64,000 nucleotides of DNA, taken from contig PHBY01000011.1 in the NCBI GenBank assembly GCA_002840735.1, positions 1 to 64,000 on the forward strand, read 5' to 3'. The notes under the pieces were generated by a model. That model did not search any database. It was not told the origin of the DNA and saw only the letters and a program-made list of their open reading frames with translations. Position numbers and translations under genes: made by a program. This stretch comes from Chloroflexi bacterium HGW-Chloroflexi-2 (lineage in GTDB: Bacteria > Chloroflexota > Anaerolineae > Anaerolineales > Anaerolineaceae). Positions 35,223 to 42,419 of this stretch are shown in pieces (the first letter of the stretch is position 1; the number at the start of each line of letters is the position of its first letter).

Positions 35223-35807
35223 TTACTTCGATGGGATCATCTCCAAAAAGTAACGATGGAAGCGATCGTCGTTGGTCAGTTCCGGGTGAAATACAGTCGC
35301 CAGCAAGTGACCCTGCCTGGCAGCCACAATTTTATCGAACCCTAAACGAGCTAGAATCTCAACCTTTTTTCCAACAGTGTTGATGATGGGTGCGCGGATA
35401 AAGACGGCTGGATAGGTTGGATTGCTTCCATTTAAATGTGCCAGAGAGGGCACCTGCAAATCAGCCTGAAAACTATCCACCTGACGGCCAAAAGCATTCC
35501 GGACGATTTGAATGTCCATCACGTCTAATCGGGGCGGGTTGGATTGGTCATCCTTTGCCAGCAGGATTGCCCCGGCACAGGTGCCCCAGACGGGATGCTC
35601 GGATGCAAAGGCTTTTAAGTCGTCGAATAATCCAAAATCAATGGCCAGTTTAGTTATGGTGGTGGATTCTCCGCCCGGGATGATCAAACCATCCAGATCG
35701 TTCAGGTGTTGGCTGAGGCGAACCTGTTGTGTTTCCACACCCAGATTTTTCAGCATCTTTTCATGTTCTATAAAGGCACCCTGTAAGGCTAAAATACCAA
35801 TGCGCAT
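35223..35807 (-). CDS. pdxT: Pyridoxal 5'-phosphate synthase glutaminase subunit PdxT
   Basis: The 194-aa product from ATG 35807 starts MRIGILALQG. The oxyanion region GGESTT, the nucleophile in WGTCAGAI and the His-Glu pair in VFHPELTNDDRFHRYFLE are all present. It releases ammonia from glutamine for PdxS. The ATG lies 5 bp after the pdxS stop, with the GGTAGG of that stop region serving as ribosome-binding site. Confidence 0.95.
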   Translation of the reverse strand: MRIGILALQGAFIEHEKMLKNLGVETQQVRLSQHLNDLDGLIIPGGESTTITKLAIDFGLFDDLKAFASEHPVWGTCAGAILLAKDDQSNPPRLDVMDIQIVRNAFGRQVDSFQADLQVPSLAHLNGSNPTYPAVFIRAPIINTVGKKVEILARLGFDKIVAARQGHLLATVFHPELTNDDRFHRYFLEMIPSK

Positions 35808-35812
35808 GCTGC

Positions 35813-36700
35813 CTACCAACCGCGTCCTGCCATTAATTCATTGTCCGGCAGCGTTGAAATCTGCCTGCCCACCATGGGTTCACCCAGATTGCGGCTGATT
35901 TCAGCCAGAATTTTGGGTTCGTTGTAGTGCGTGACCGATTTGACGATGGCAGCGGCACGTTTGGCGGGATCGCCAGATTTGAAGATTCCGGAGCCAACAA
36001 AGACACCATCCACGCCTAATTGCATCATCAGGGCTGCATCCGCCGGGGTGGCCACGCCACCCGCAGCAAAATTGACCACGGGTAAGGTGCCGGTTTTGTG
36101 GACTTCCATCACCAATTCGTACGGTGCACCAATGTTCTTAGCATAAGTCATCAATTCTTCCACGGGCATGATTTGCAGATGGCGAATTTCGCCCAGCACG
36201 GTACGCGCATGGCGCACTGCTTCGACTACATCTCCGGTGCCGGCTTCACCTTTGGTACGGATCATGGCAGCGCCTTCGCCAATGCGGCGCAGCGCTTCTC
36301 CCAGGTTGCGACAACCACACACGAAAGGCACTTTGAAATCGTGCTTGTAAATGTGGTGGCTCTCATCCGCCGGGGTGAGCACCTCGGATTCATCAATGTA
36401 ATCCACGCCCAGCGCTTCCAGGATTTGCGCTTCCACAAAGTGCCCGATACGGCATTTGGCCATGACCGGGATGCTGACCGTGTCCATAATCTTGAGAATT
36501 AACTCGGGATCGCTCATACGCGCCACACCACCATCCGCGCGGATATCGGCCGGGACACGCTCCAGCGCCATGACCGCGCAGGCGCCAGCATCTTCCGCAA
36601 TACGGGCATGCTCCGCGGTGACCACATCCATGATCACGCCACCCTTGAGCATTTGCGCTAATCCTTTCTTAACAGCAAAGGTGCCGGTTGTTTCTGTCAT
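35813..36700 (-). CDS. pdxS: Pyridoxal 5'-phosphate synthase subunit PdxS
   Basis: The 295-aa product has the PdxS landmarks [38 protein letters not shown], a catalytic Lys in [10 protein letters not shown] and the phosphate loop [31 protein letters not shown]. It condenses ribose 5-phosphate, glyceraldehyde 3-phosphate and ammonia to PLP. The ATG is preceded by AAGGAGG. It forms an operon with pdxT, followed by the GNAT-like gene. Confidence 0.97.
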   Translation of the reverse strand: MTETTGTFAVKKGLAQMLKGGVIMDVVTAEHARIAEDAGACAVMALERVPADIRADGGVARMSDPELILKIMDTVSIPVMAKCRIGHFVEAQILEALGVDYIDESEVLTPADESHHIYKHDFKVPFVCGCRNLGEALRRIGEGAAMIRTKGEAGTGDVVEAVRHARTVLGEIRHLQIMPVEELMTYAKNIGAPYELVMEVHKTGTLPVVNFAAGGVATPADAALMMQLGVDGVFVGSGIFKSGDPAKRAAAIVKSVTHYNEPKILAEISRNLGEPMVGRQISTLPDNELMAGRGW

Positions 36701-36828
36701 ATCATCCTCCTTAAGGAATCATACTTGTATAGCGATTCTACCACGCAGATGGACGCTATTCAAATGCTGGATTACACCTGCAAAAAATGGTTATCACAAA
36801 CCAAAAGTGATTTTACTAAACTTCTCAA

Positions 36829-36952
36829 TCAGGCTCGTCCACCACCAGCCAGCCGGGTGAGCATCTCCAGCATCTGTGGATCCACATCGCCGTACCAATC
36901 ATAGTAGATCAGCAATCGTCTCGCCATAGATCTCATCGGTATAATCGCTCAT
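36829..36952 (-). pseudogene. Frameshifted mini-ORF upstream of pdxS
   Basis: ATG 36952 has a strong GGAGGG site and opens MSDYTDEIYGETIADLL before a TGA at 36899. A second frame, from ATG 36927, gives LIYYDWYGDVDPQMLEM and ends at 36829. The two frames read as halves of one acidic small protein of about 42 residues broken by a one-base shift. They could instead be two tiny overlapping ORFs. No family is recognised. Confidence 0.4.
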
Positions 36953-37025
36953 TTTTCCCTCCGGATGGAATGGATCAATAATTTAATTATACGGAATAAT
37001 GGAGGGATACAGGAAACGGGTTTAT

Positions 37026-37120
37026 AGGAGAAAATTGAGAATTGAGTTTTGAGAATTGAGAATTGAGTATTGAGAATTGAGAATTGAGTTTGAGTGACTC
37101 AATTCTCAATTCTCAATACT
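37026..37120. repeat. GAGAATTGA-rich repeat forming a perfect 24-bp hairpin
   Basis: Bases 37026-37089 contain about six GAGAATTGAG/TGAGTTTT units. The last 24 bases (37066-37089) are exactly complementary to 37097-37120 around a 7-nt loop. It lies just downstream of the rhodanese stop at 37130 and could serve as its terminator, though the T-tract is poor. Confidence 0.8.
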
Positions 37121-37129
37121 AATAGCTAA

Positions 37130-37606
37130 TCACTCCATTGGATAACCGCTCTGTTGCCAGAGTTGTAAGCCACCTTGAAGCGCGCTGACGTTGTTAAATC
37201 CTCTTGCTAATAATAAGGTCGCCGCACGGGCGCTGGATTCTTCAGCCGGTCAGGTACAGTAGGTGATGATCCGGGCGTTTGGATCGAGGTTGGTAATGCG
37301 CGATTCCAGGTCGCTTTCTGGGATTGAAAGTGCTCCGGGAATATGCCCGACATTATACAAATCATCGCCACGCACATCCACAAAAATGGCTGTACCGGCA
37401 TCATAAGCTGCTTTGGCATCCTGAAGTGAGACACGTTCCACTTCAGGATATGGAATGTTTAAATTCTGGTTTGTCACAGCCGATTGTGCCGGTTGTTGCG
37501 CCTGGATGATCAACACGATCACAGCCACCACCAGCATTAACCCACCAATCAGAATCACCCAGATGGAAGGATCTATTTTTTGTTTGTTCTTCTTCTGCCT
37601 TGCCAA
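37130..37606 (-). CDS. Membrane-anchored rhodanese-like protein with in-frame TGA
   Basis: From ATG 37606 the product has a basic start, one membrane helix (about residues 15-35) and a rhodanese domain with VDVRGDDLYNVGHIPGALSIP. The frame meets TGA at 37250-37252 right after IITYCT. It then continues in the same frame as PAEESSARAATLLL, a perfect rhodanese C-terminus (FNNVSALQGGLQLW) ending with TGA at 37130. The TGA stands where YCxCP-type rhodaneses have their second Cys, so it may encode selenocysteine, or be a nonsense mutation or sequencing error. I cannot see a convincing SECIS hairpin downstream by eye. If TGA stops translation, the 118-aa product would lack the second half of the active-site loop. 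Confidence 0.75.
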
Positions 37607-37729
37607 TGTTCGCTCCTTGACATCCTTATTATTTTAGAAGGATGAATAATCGATTGTTTGAAAGTATATCGCAATTTACGACAAATTCAATCCGATTAAG
37701 AGGCTTCTTAAAAAATTCTTAATTAAGAT

Positions 37730-38323
37730 TTATGTTTTAATAATATTGGTCTTTACCCCGACCCAAAGCACAACACCAAATACCAGGATCAGAAAACTAC
37801 CGCCCACGAATACCCATTTTAAGGATGTGAAGATACCCGCCAGGCTGGCAATTATATCGGTTCGCAATGGGTAACGAAACATCACCACCATGTTGGAGAT
37901 ATTTTCCAAAAAATCCAGCAGGATGCCTGCCATAGGTGCCAGATTGAGCAGGCGCAGTTTTGACTCTTCCAAAATCGTCTTGTTTAATATCCAGCTGATC
38001 GAATTAATCAAAAAGAAGGTATACACCAGCGGCCAGACGATATCGAACGAGATGCGAGAATCCAGATAATATAGTCTGCCTTCCTGCCCATATGCTTCCG
38101 CCATCTGATACAGTTCGGTTTTGGTATAATAGAAAGAAGTATCCGGAGATTTGACCGACCCGGTGACTTGCGCAGATCGATCCGATTCGGCGGGCAATAC
38201 CACAAGCATGAACATAACAAACAAAGCCAGTGTAATGAGAAACACCCAAAATGATGATTTACTGTAAAAATATTGGGAAATTCGCTGCATAAGGGTTCCA
38301 TCCAGGTTAAAAATTCTACTCAT
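37730..38323 (-). CDS. Four-TM membrane protein (197 aa), function unknown
   Basis: AGGAGA upstream of the ATG supports the start. Predicted membrane segments lie at about residues 24-44, 95-115, 128-148 and 165-190. The loop between the first two is about 50 residues and probably extracytoplasmic (SDRSAQVTGSVKSPDTSF). The pattern SFDIVWPLVYTFFLINSISW followed by LDFLENISNMVVMFRYP recurs in uncharacterised membrane proteins; no function is known to me. Repeat copy B lies about 30 bp before its start. Confidence 0.7.
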   Translation of the reverse strand: MSRIFNLDGTLMQRISQYFYSKSSFWVFLITLALFVMFMLVVLPAESDRSAQVTGSVKSPDTSFYYTKTELYQMAEAYGQEGRLYYLDSRISFDIVWPLVYTFFLINSISWILNKTILEESKLRLLNLAPMAGILLDFLENISNMVVMFRYPLRTDIIASLAGIFTSLKWVFVGGSFLILVFGVVLWVGVKTNIIKT

Positions 38324-38354
38324 GTAGTCTTCTCCTGTAATTTTACCTTTTTTT

Positions 38355-38445
38355 CGTGTCCTTTCAATAATTAGCGGTCAGGGTGTTTTTGGCGTGCGTC
38401 CGCACGCCAAAAACACCCGCTTGCCCCGATTTATTGAGATGATAC
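38355..38445 (-). repeat. 91-bp hairpin element, copy B
   Basis: Identical to the reverse complement of 26552-26642 at every position. The end carrying CGTGTCC faces the start of the gene at 38323, as copy C's does for the PrsW-like gene. T-runs flank both ends. Confidence 0.95.
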
Positions 38446-38633
38446 TTTTTTCCAAAGAAATTTATAGAAATATAAACACCACTGCAAGCACGTACAACGG
38501 TGTTGATTAAAAAATGTAAATATTCCTTAATTTAGACCTGGTTAAATGCTGGAATCCAGAATATGCCGTGCAAAAAAATTGGTTCCATTGCAAGCCAGGC
38601 ATAGCATTCTACACAGATTGCCCGGGAGGAGGG
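38446..38633. other. Spacer between repeat copy B and the first MFS gene
   Basis: With repeat copy B this completes a 310-bp gap. No credible gene or hairpin is present. A plus-strand ATG at 38637 with GGGAGGAGGG upstream opens a 33-codon hydrophobic frame, but it is antisense to the MFS 3' end and is not called. Confidence 0.4.
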
Positions 38634-39818
38634 CTACATGATACTGGCCTTTATGAGCTTATTTCTTCTGTGGTTAATTTTTACAGAGAAAATAATCAAT
38701 GCCACGATAGCACACATGATAGCTGCGGAAAGAAAGTAAAAACGAATGGATGTGAACCCAAAAATGGTGCTGATGAGTGAAAAGAGGAATGGGGATATGA
38801 ATTGACCGGCAAAAAGAGCACTGGTATTGAGTGACAATGCCCAGCCACTTAAATCAGGGGTCACCTGATTGGAAATGGTGAGGGCATTGTAAGGCACCAG
38901 TGTGCCGATCCCTAACCCGGTGATAAAGACTGCCAGGACGATCATCCATAAACTGTTGGCTGCAAAGAGGATCATGAATCCAACCACAGAAACACCCAAT
39001 CCAAATATGGCGGTGTTGTTTTTAAGTACTCGATATATTTTGTCAAAAATGAGCGCGACCAGAAATTGCGCTCCCTGATAAGCAGCAATTGCGATCCCGC
39101 TTTCAGCTGAATCTCCCAGGTTGGTATCCTTCAGGTAAAATGCCATCTGGTTGGATATTAAATTGAAGATGACGATAGAAAACAAGTTAAATACAACGAC
39201 AGCATACACCAGCTTCGGTAATTTGGCCTGTTTGACTGCTTGATCTGAGACTTGTGGCTCTGGTAAATAAAAAAAGACCATAATGAAAACAAACAGACTG
39301 ATCCCATAAGCGCCTAATGCATAGCGCCAGTTATAGAGCGCTAACCAGCCAGAAATCAAAGACATTAAAATAGCGCTTGATGTTGCCACCGCTGAGGAAA
39401 AACCCATCAATTTTGCTCTTTTATCCCCAGAAAACAGATCCGCAATCAGCGAGAACGACAATGGGGTAACCATCCCCATGCCTATGCCAAGAAAAGCTCT
39501 TAGCACCATAAAAACCGTGAAGTCTTCGATGAAGGCAGAGCCAACCCCGGAAATGAAATAGATTACCAATCCTGTAAAGAGGATATGACGCTTTTTAAAG
39601 CGCAAGGTTAATTGACCTGAAAGTAAACTAAAAGGAATTAAAAATAAAGCTGGAAAATTCAACATCATTTGCAATTCCAGTTTACTGGCTTGCGGGAAAG
39701 AGACTTGAATACGGCCCAGAGCGGGGGCTACCGCTGTGACAGCCAATACAGCCAGGGTGGAAAGCGAAAGCACAGCCAGTGAGAGTGAGCGAGAAGATTG
39801 TGAAGAGGAAGAATTCAA
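38634..39818 (-). CDS. MFS transporter, tandem copy 2
   Basis: The 394-aa protein has 12 predicted membrane segments. MFS landmarks include the early SPALGRIQ-like VAPALGRIQVSFPQAS and the cytoplasmic loop 2-3 motif FKKRHILFTGLVIY. Helix 5 has GWLALYNWRYALGAYG, typical of drug-efflux (DHA) MFS. Start is TTG 39818 with no clear ribosome-binding site; translation may be coupled to the paralogue that stops 25 bp upstream. Substrate unknown. Confidence 0.8.
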   Translation of the reverse strand: MNSSSSQSSRSLSLAVLSLSTLAVLAVTAVAPALGRIQVSFPQASKLELQMMLNFPALFLIPFSLLSGQLTLRFKKRHILFTGLVIYFISGVGSAFIEDFTVFMVLRAFLGIGMGMVTPLSFSLIADLFSGDKRAKLMGFSSAVATSSAILMSLISGWLALYNWRYALGAYGISLFVFIMVFFYLPEPQVSDQAVKQAKLPKLVYAVVVFNLFSIVIFNLISNQMAFYLKDTNLGDSAESGIAIAAYQGAQFLVALIFDKIYRVLKNNTAIFGLGVSVVGFMILFAANSLWMIVLAVFITGLGIGTLVPYNALTISNQVTPDLSGWALSLNTSALFAGQFISPFLFSLISTIFGFTSIRFYFLSAAIMCAIVALIIFSVKINHRRNKLIKASIM

Positions 39819-39843
39819 ATGATTGCCAATCGTTGTTTGTATT

Positions 39844-41019
39844 TTATGAAAAAGATGTTTCAGAAGGGGTTTGGCGTTTGCGAACCCATAGCCAGACGAT
39901 AAATATCAATGCGGCTAGCAAGGTGAGCATACCACCAGTAAAAAAATTAACCTTTACATCCTGATAATTGAATAAAGAAGCGAGTGCTGAGAAAAAAAGC
40001 GGTGAGATAAATTGCCCCAGATATAAACTACTGTTGGTGATGGAAAGAGCTGGGCCGTTCAGTTCATCCGGGACGAGATTGGCTGTGGACAGAAAGATGG
40101 TCGGCATTAAGGTGCCGATTCCCATACCTGCGAAAAAGAGGGAAACCAGCACAGCCGGAAAAGAAAGAATAAAATTTAAAGCAATCAAACCACCACCCAG
40201 GAATACAAGACCGATTAATGTGGACAAGGATTTAAGAAATTTACGGATGCGCCCAAACGCCAACCCAACAATAAAGGCCGCCAGGTTCATGGTAGCGATG
40301 CTGATTCCGCTTTGCCCTGCATCCCCGATGCCGGCATCCTGAATGAAGAGCGCGATCTGGGTTGGGATTAAATAGAAGACGATCATCAATAGGATCGTCA
40401 GAAATCCCATGCCATATACTCCGAATGGTAACTTGCCTGGTTTTGTAGATAAATCTTGGCTTGAGATGGGAGGTTCCGGTAAGAAGAAATATACCAGTAT
40501 CAAGGCGATCAGGCTTACCAGATAAACAGCGAAAGCAAAGCGCCAGCTGAATAATGCCAGCCAGCCGGATAACAAAGTCAGTACGATTCCACCCATGGTG
40601 GCGATGGCAGAGGATAGTCCCATGGTACTGGAACGTGCCTCCCCATGATAAAAATCAGCAATCAATGAGAGCGAAAGCGCGGAAATCAGACCGGTACCCA
40701 CGCCCAGTAAGGCGCGCATTACCAGGATCATGGTCATGTTGTTCATGAGACCACCACCTACCCCCGCCAGCAAATAAATGATCAAGCCAACGAACAAAAT
40801 ATGCCTTTTGCGAAGGATCAAAGAAATTCGTCCGGTTAGCAGGCTGAAGGGGATGATAAACAAGGGGGGCAGGGTTAGAATCATCTGGATGGCTAATGGG
40901 CTGGCATCGGGGAACGCCAGCTGAATTCTACCCAGGGCTGGTGAAACCGCTGCACCGGAGAGAATCGACAGAAAAGACAAGGATAAAATGGTTGGTTTAA
41001 GGAAGCTGGATTTGGTCAT
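39844..41019 (-). CDS. MFS transporter, tandem copy 1
   Basis: The product is 391 aa from ATG 41019 (GTG 41043 is an alternative; neither has a good ribosome-binding site). It has 12 membrane segments and shares with the next gene the motifs ALGRIQLAFPDAS, LRKRHILFVGLIIYLLAGVG and SGWLALFSWRFAFAVY. It is a drug-efflux-like MFS protein. The two genes are adjacent paralogues, so a local duplication is clear; they may form a heteromer or handle different substrates. Confidence 0.8.
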   Translation of the reverse strand: MTKSSFLKPTILSLSFLSILSGAAVSPALGRIQLAFPDASPLAIQMILTLPPLFIIPFSLLTGRISLILRKRHILFVGLIIYLLAGVGGGLMNNMTMILVMRALLGVGTGLISALSLSLIADFYHGEARSSTMGLSSAIATMGGIVLTLLSGWLALFSWRFAFAVYLVSLIALILVYFFLPEPPISSQDLSTKPGKLPFGVYGMGFLTILLMIVFYLIPTQIALFIQDAGIGDAGQSGISIATMNLAAFIVGLAFGRIRKFLKSLSTLIGLVFLGGGLIALNFILSFPAVLVSLFFAGMGIGTLMPTIFLSTANLVPDELNGPALSITNSSLYLGQFISPLFFSALASLFNYQDVKVNFFTGGMLTLLAALIFIVWLWVRKRQTPSETSFS

Positions 41020-41305
41020 GATTATTGAGGTGTTAAGTATCACAAAATTATTTCATTTGTATCAAGTTGTATTGTACACTGATTCTAATTATTACAACTC
41101 CATAAATCTTGTGAAATTTCTTTCAAAACCATCAAAGTGCGAAATCGCTTTCCTTTGAAATTTATGAGATTTCCAAAAATTCGCAGTTTGTTTTCTATAC
41201 ACTTTCAATATTAAATCTATATAATAGTATTATCGTTCGTCTTCAATTCGTCATTGAAGAATTTCCAGGCACATCAGTGCCCAAACAAAATTCGGAGGAG
41301 AAAAA

Positions 41306-42361
41306 ATGAAAAAAGTAAGTTTTATTCTATTTCTGACTCTGTTGATTGCTGCAGTTCTAACAGCATGCCAACCAGCAGAAGTCGAACCAGCTGCGGATGT
41401 CATTACCGACACTGAGTTGAATGTACTCTGTACACCTCAGGAACAATGGTGTCAGGGTATGAAGCAGGAGTTTGAAGCACTTTATGGAATCACTGTGAAC
41501 TATGTGCGCATGTCATCCGGTGAAGCATTGGCCCGTGTGGAAGCCGAGAAAGATAACCCCACATTTGATATCTGGTGGGGTGGACCGATCGATAGTTTTG
41601 TGGCAGCCAAAGAAAAAGGCTTGTTGGAACAATACGATTCACCCAATTATGGCAATATCCGCGATCCGAAATTAATGAAGGATGCCGATAATTACTGGGT
41701 CGGTGTGTATGTAGGCAGCCTGGGCTTTGCTACCAATAAAAACTGGTTAGAAGCCAATCCGGGTGTGGAAGCTCCAACATCCTGGGATGATCTGTTGAAA
41801 CCGGAGTTCAAGGGCCAAATTATGGTTGCTCACCCGTCCACCTCTGGTACATCCTACACAGCCTTAGCCACCATTCTCCAGATCCGTGGCGAGGAAGCCG
41901 GCTGGGAATATATCAGACAATATGCAGGGCAAATGGCACAATTTACAAAGAGTGGTGCAGCCCCCGCCAAATTTGTTGGTCAGGGTGAAGCCGCTGTGGC
42001 GATTGTGTTCTCCCATGACACCGTCAATGAAATTGAGAATAACCAGATGCCATTGGTGTTGACATTCCCGGAAGAGGGCACCGGTTACGAAATTGGTGGC
42101 CAGGCTATTTTAAAAGGTGCCAAAAACATGCAAGCAGCCAAACTATGGTTTGATTGGGCAATTTCACCTGAGGGTCAGGCACTCGGACCAAAATATGCAG
42201 CTTACCAGGCACCAACTGTCAATGGTGTTGAACTCTCTCACCCAGAACTCCTGGATGTCAATCTCATCGAATATGACTTCATCTGGGCAGGCACGAATAA
42301 AACAGCATTCGTGGATAAATTTACCAACGAAATTCAGAATGCTGAAAACCTGAAACAATAA
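41306..42361 (+). CDS. ABC transporter substrate-binding lipoprotein (Fbp/Afu-type)
   Basis: The 351-aa product has a lipobox LTAC (Cys21), a Glu-rich linker and a periplasmic-binding fold of the iron(III)/phosphonate class. Landmarks are LNVLCTPQEQW, FDIWWGGPIDSF, YVGSLGFATNKNW and HPSTSGTSYTA. Family members bind ferric ion, spermidine, sulfate-like or phosphonate ligands, so the substrate is open. AATTCGGAGGAG precedes the ATG. It is the first gene of a three-gene rightward importer. Confidence 0.88.
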   Translation: MKKVSFILFLTLLIAAVLTACQPAEVEPAADVITDTELNVLCTPQEQWCQGMKQEFEALYGITVNYVRMSSGEALARVEAEKDNPTFDIWWGGPIDSFVAAKEKGLLEQYDSPNYGNIRDPKLMKDADNYWVGVYVGSLGFATNKNWLEANPGVEAPTSWDDLLKPEFKGQIMVAHPSTSGTSYTALATILQIRGEEAGWEYIRQYAGQMAQFTKSGAAPAKFVGQGEAAVAIVFSHDTVNEIENNQMPLVLTFPEEGTGYEIGGQAILKGAKNMQAAKLWFDWAISPEGQALGPKYAAYQAPTVNGVELSHPELLDVNLIEYDFIWAGTNKTAFVDKFTNEIQNAENLKQ

Positions 42362-42374
42362 AATATTGAATGAA

Positions 42375-42402
42375 ATACAGGGCGGCTTTTGCCGCCCTGT
42401 AT
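42375..42402 (+). promoter_or_regulatory. Intercistronic hairpin after the substrate-binding gene
   Basis: Arms ATACAGGGCGGC and GCCGCCCTGTAT (12 bp) around TTTT, with no T-tract. A hairpin at this place commonly protects the abundant binding-protein mRNA and reduces transcript reaching the permease; that role is inferred. Confidence 0.65.
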
Positions 42403-42419
42403 GATAAATTGGATGGACC

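Noticed and set aside
37026-37120. Possible CRISPR-like array of GAGAATTGA units
   Set aside because: Units are 9-10 bp, without unique spacers, and no cas gene is nearby.
38637-38740. 33-codon hydrophobic ORF with GGGAGGAGGG upstream
   Set aside because: Fully antisense to the MFS gene end; the purine-rich run is probably chance. Not called without expression evidence.
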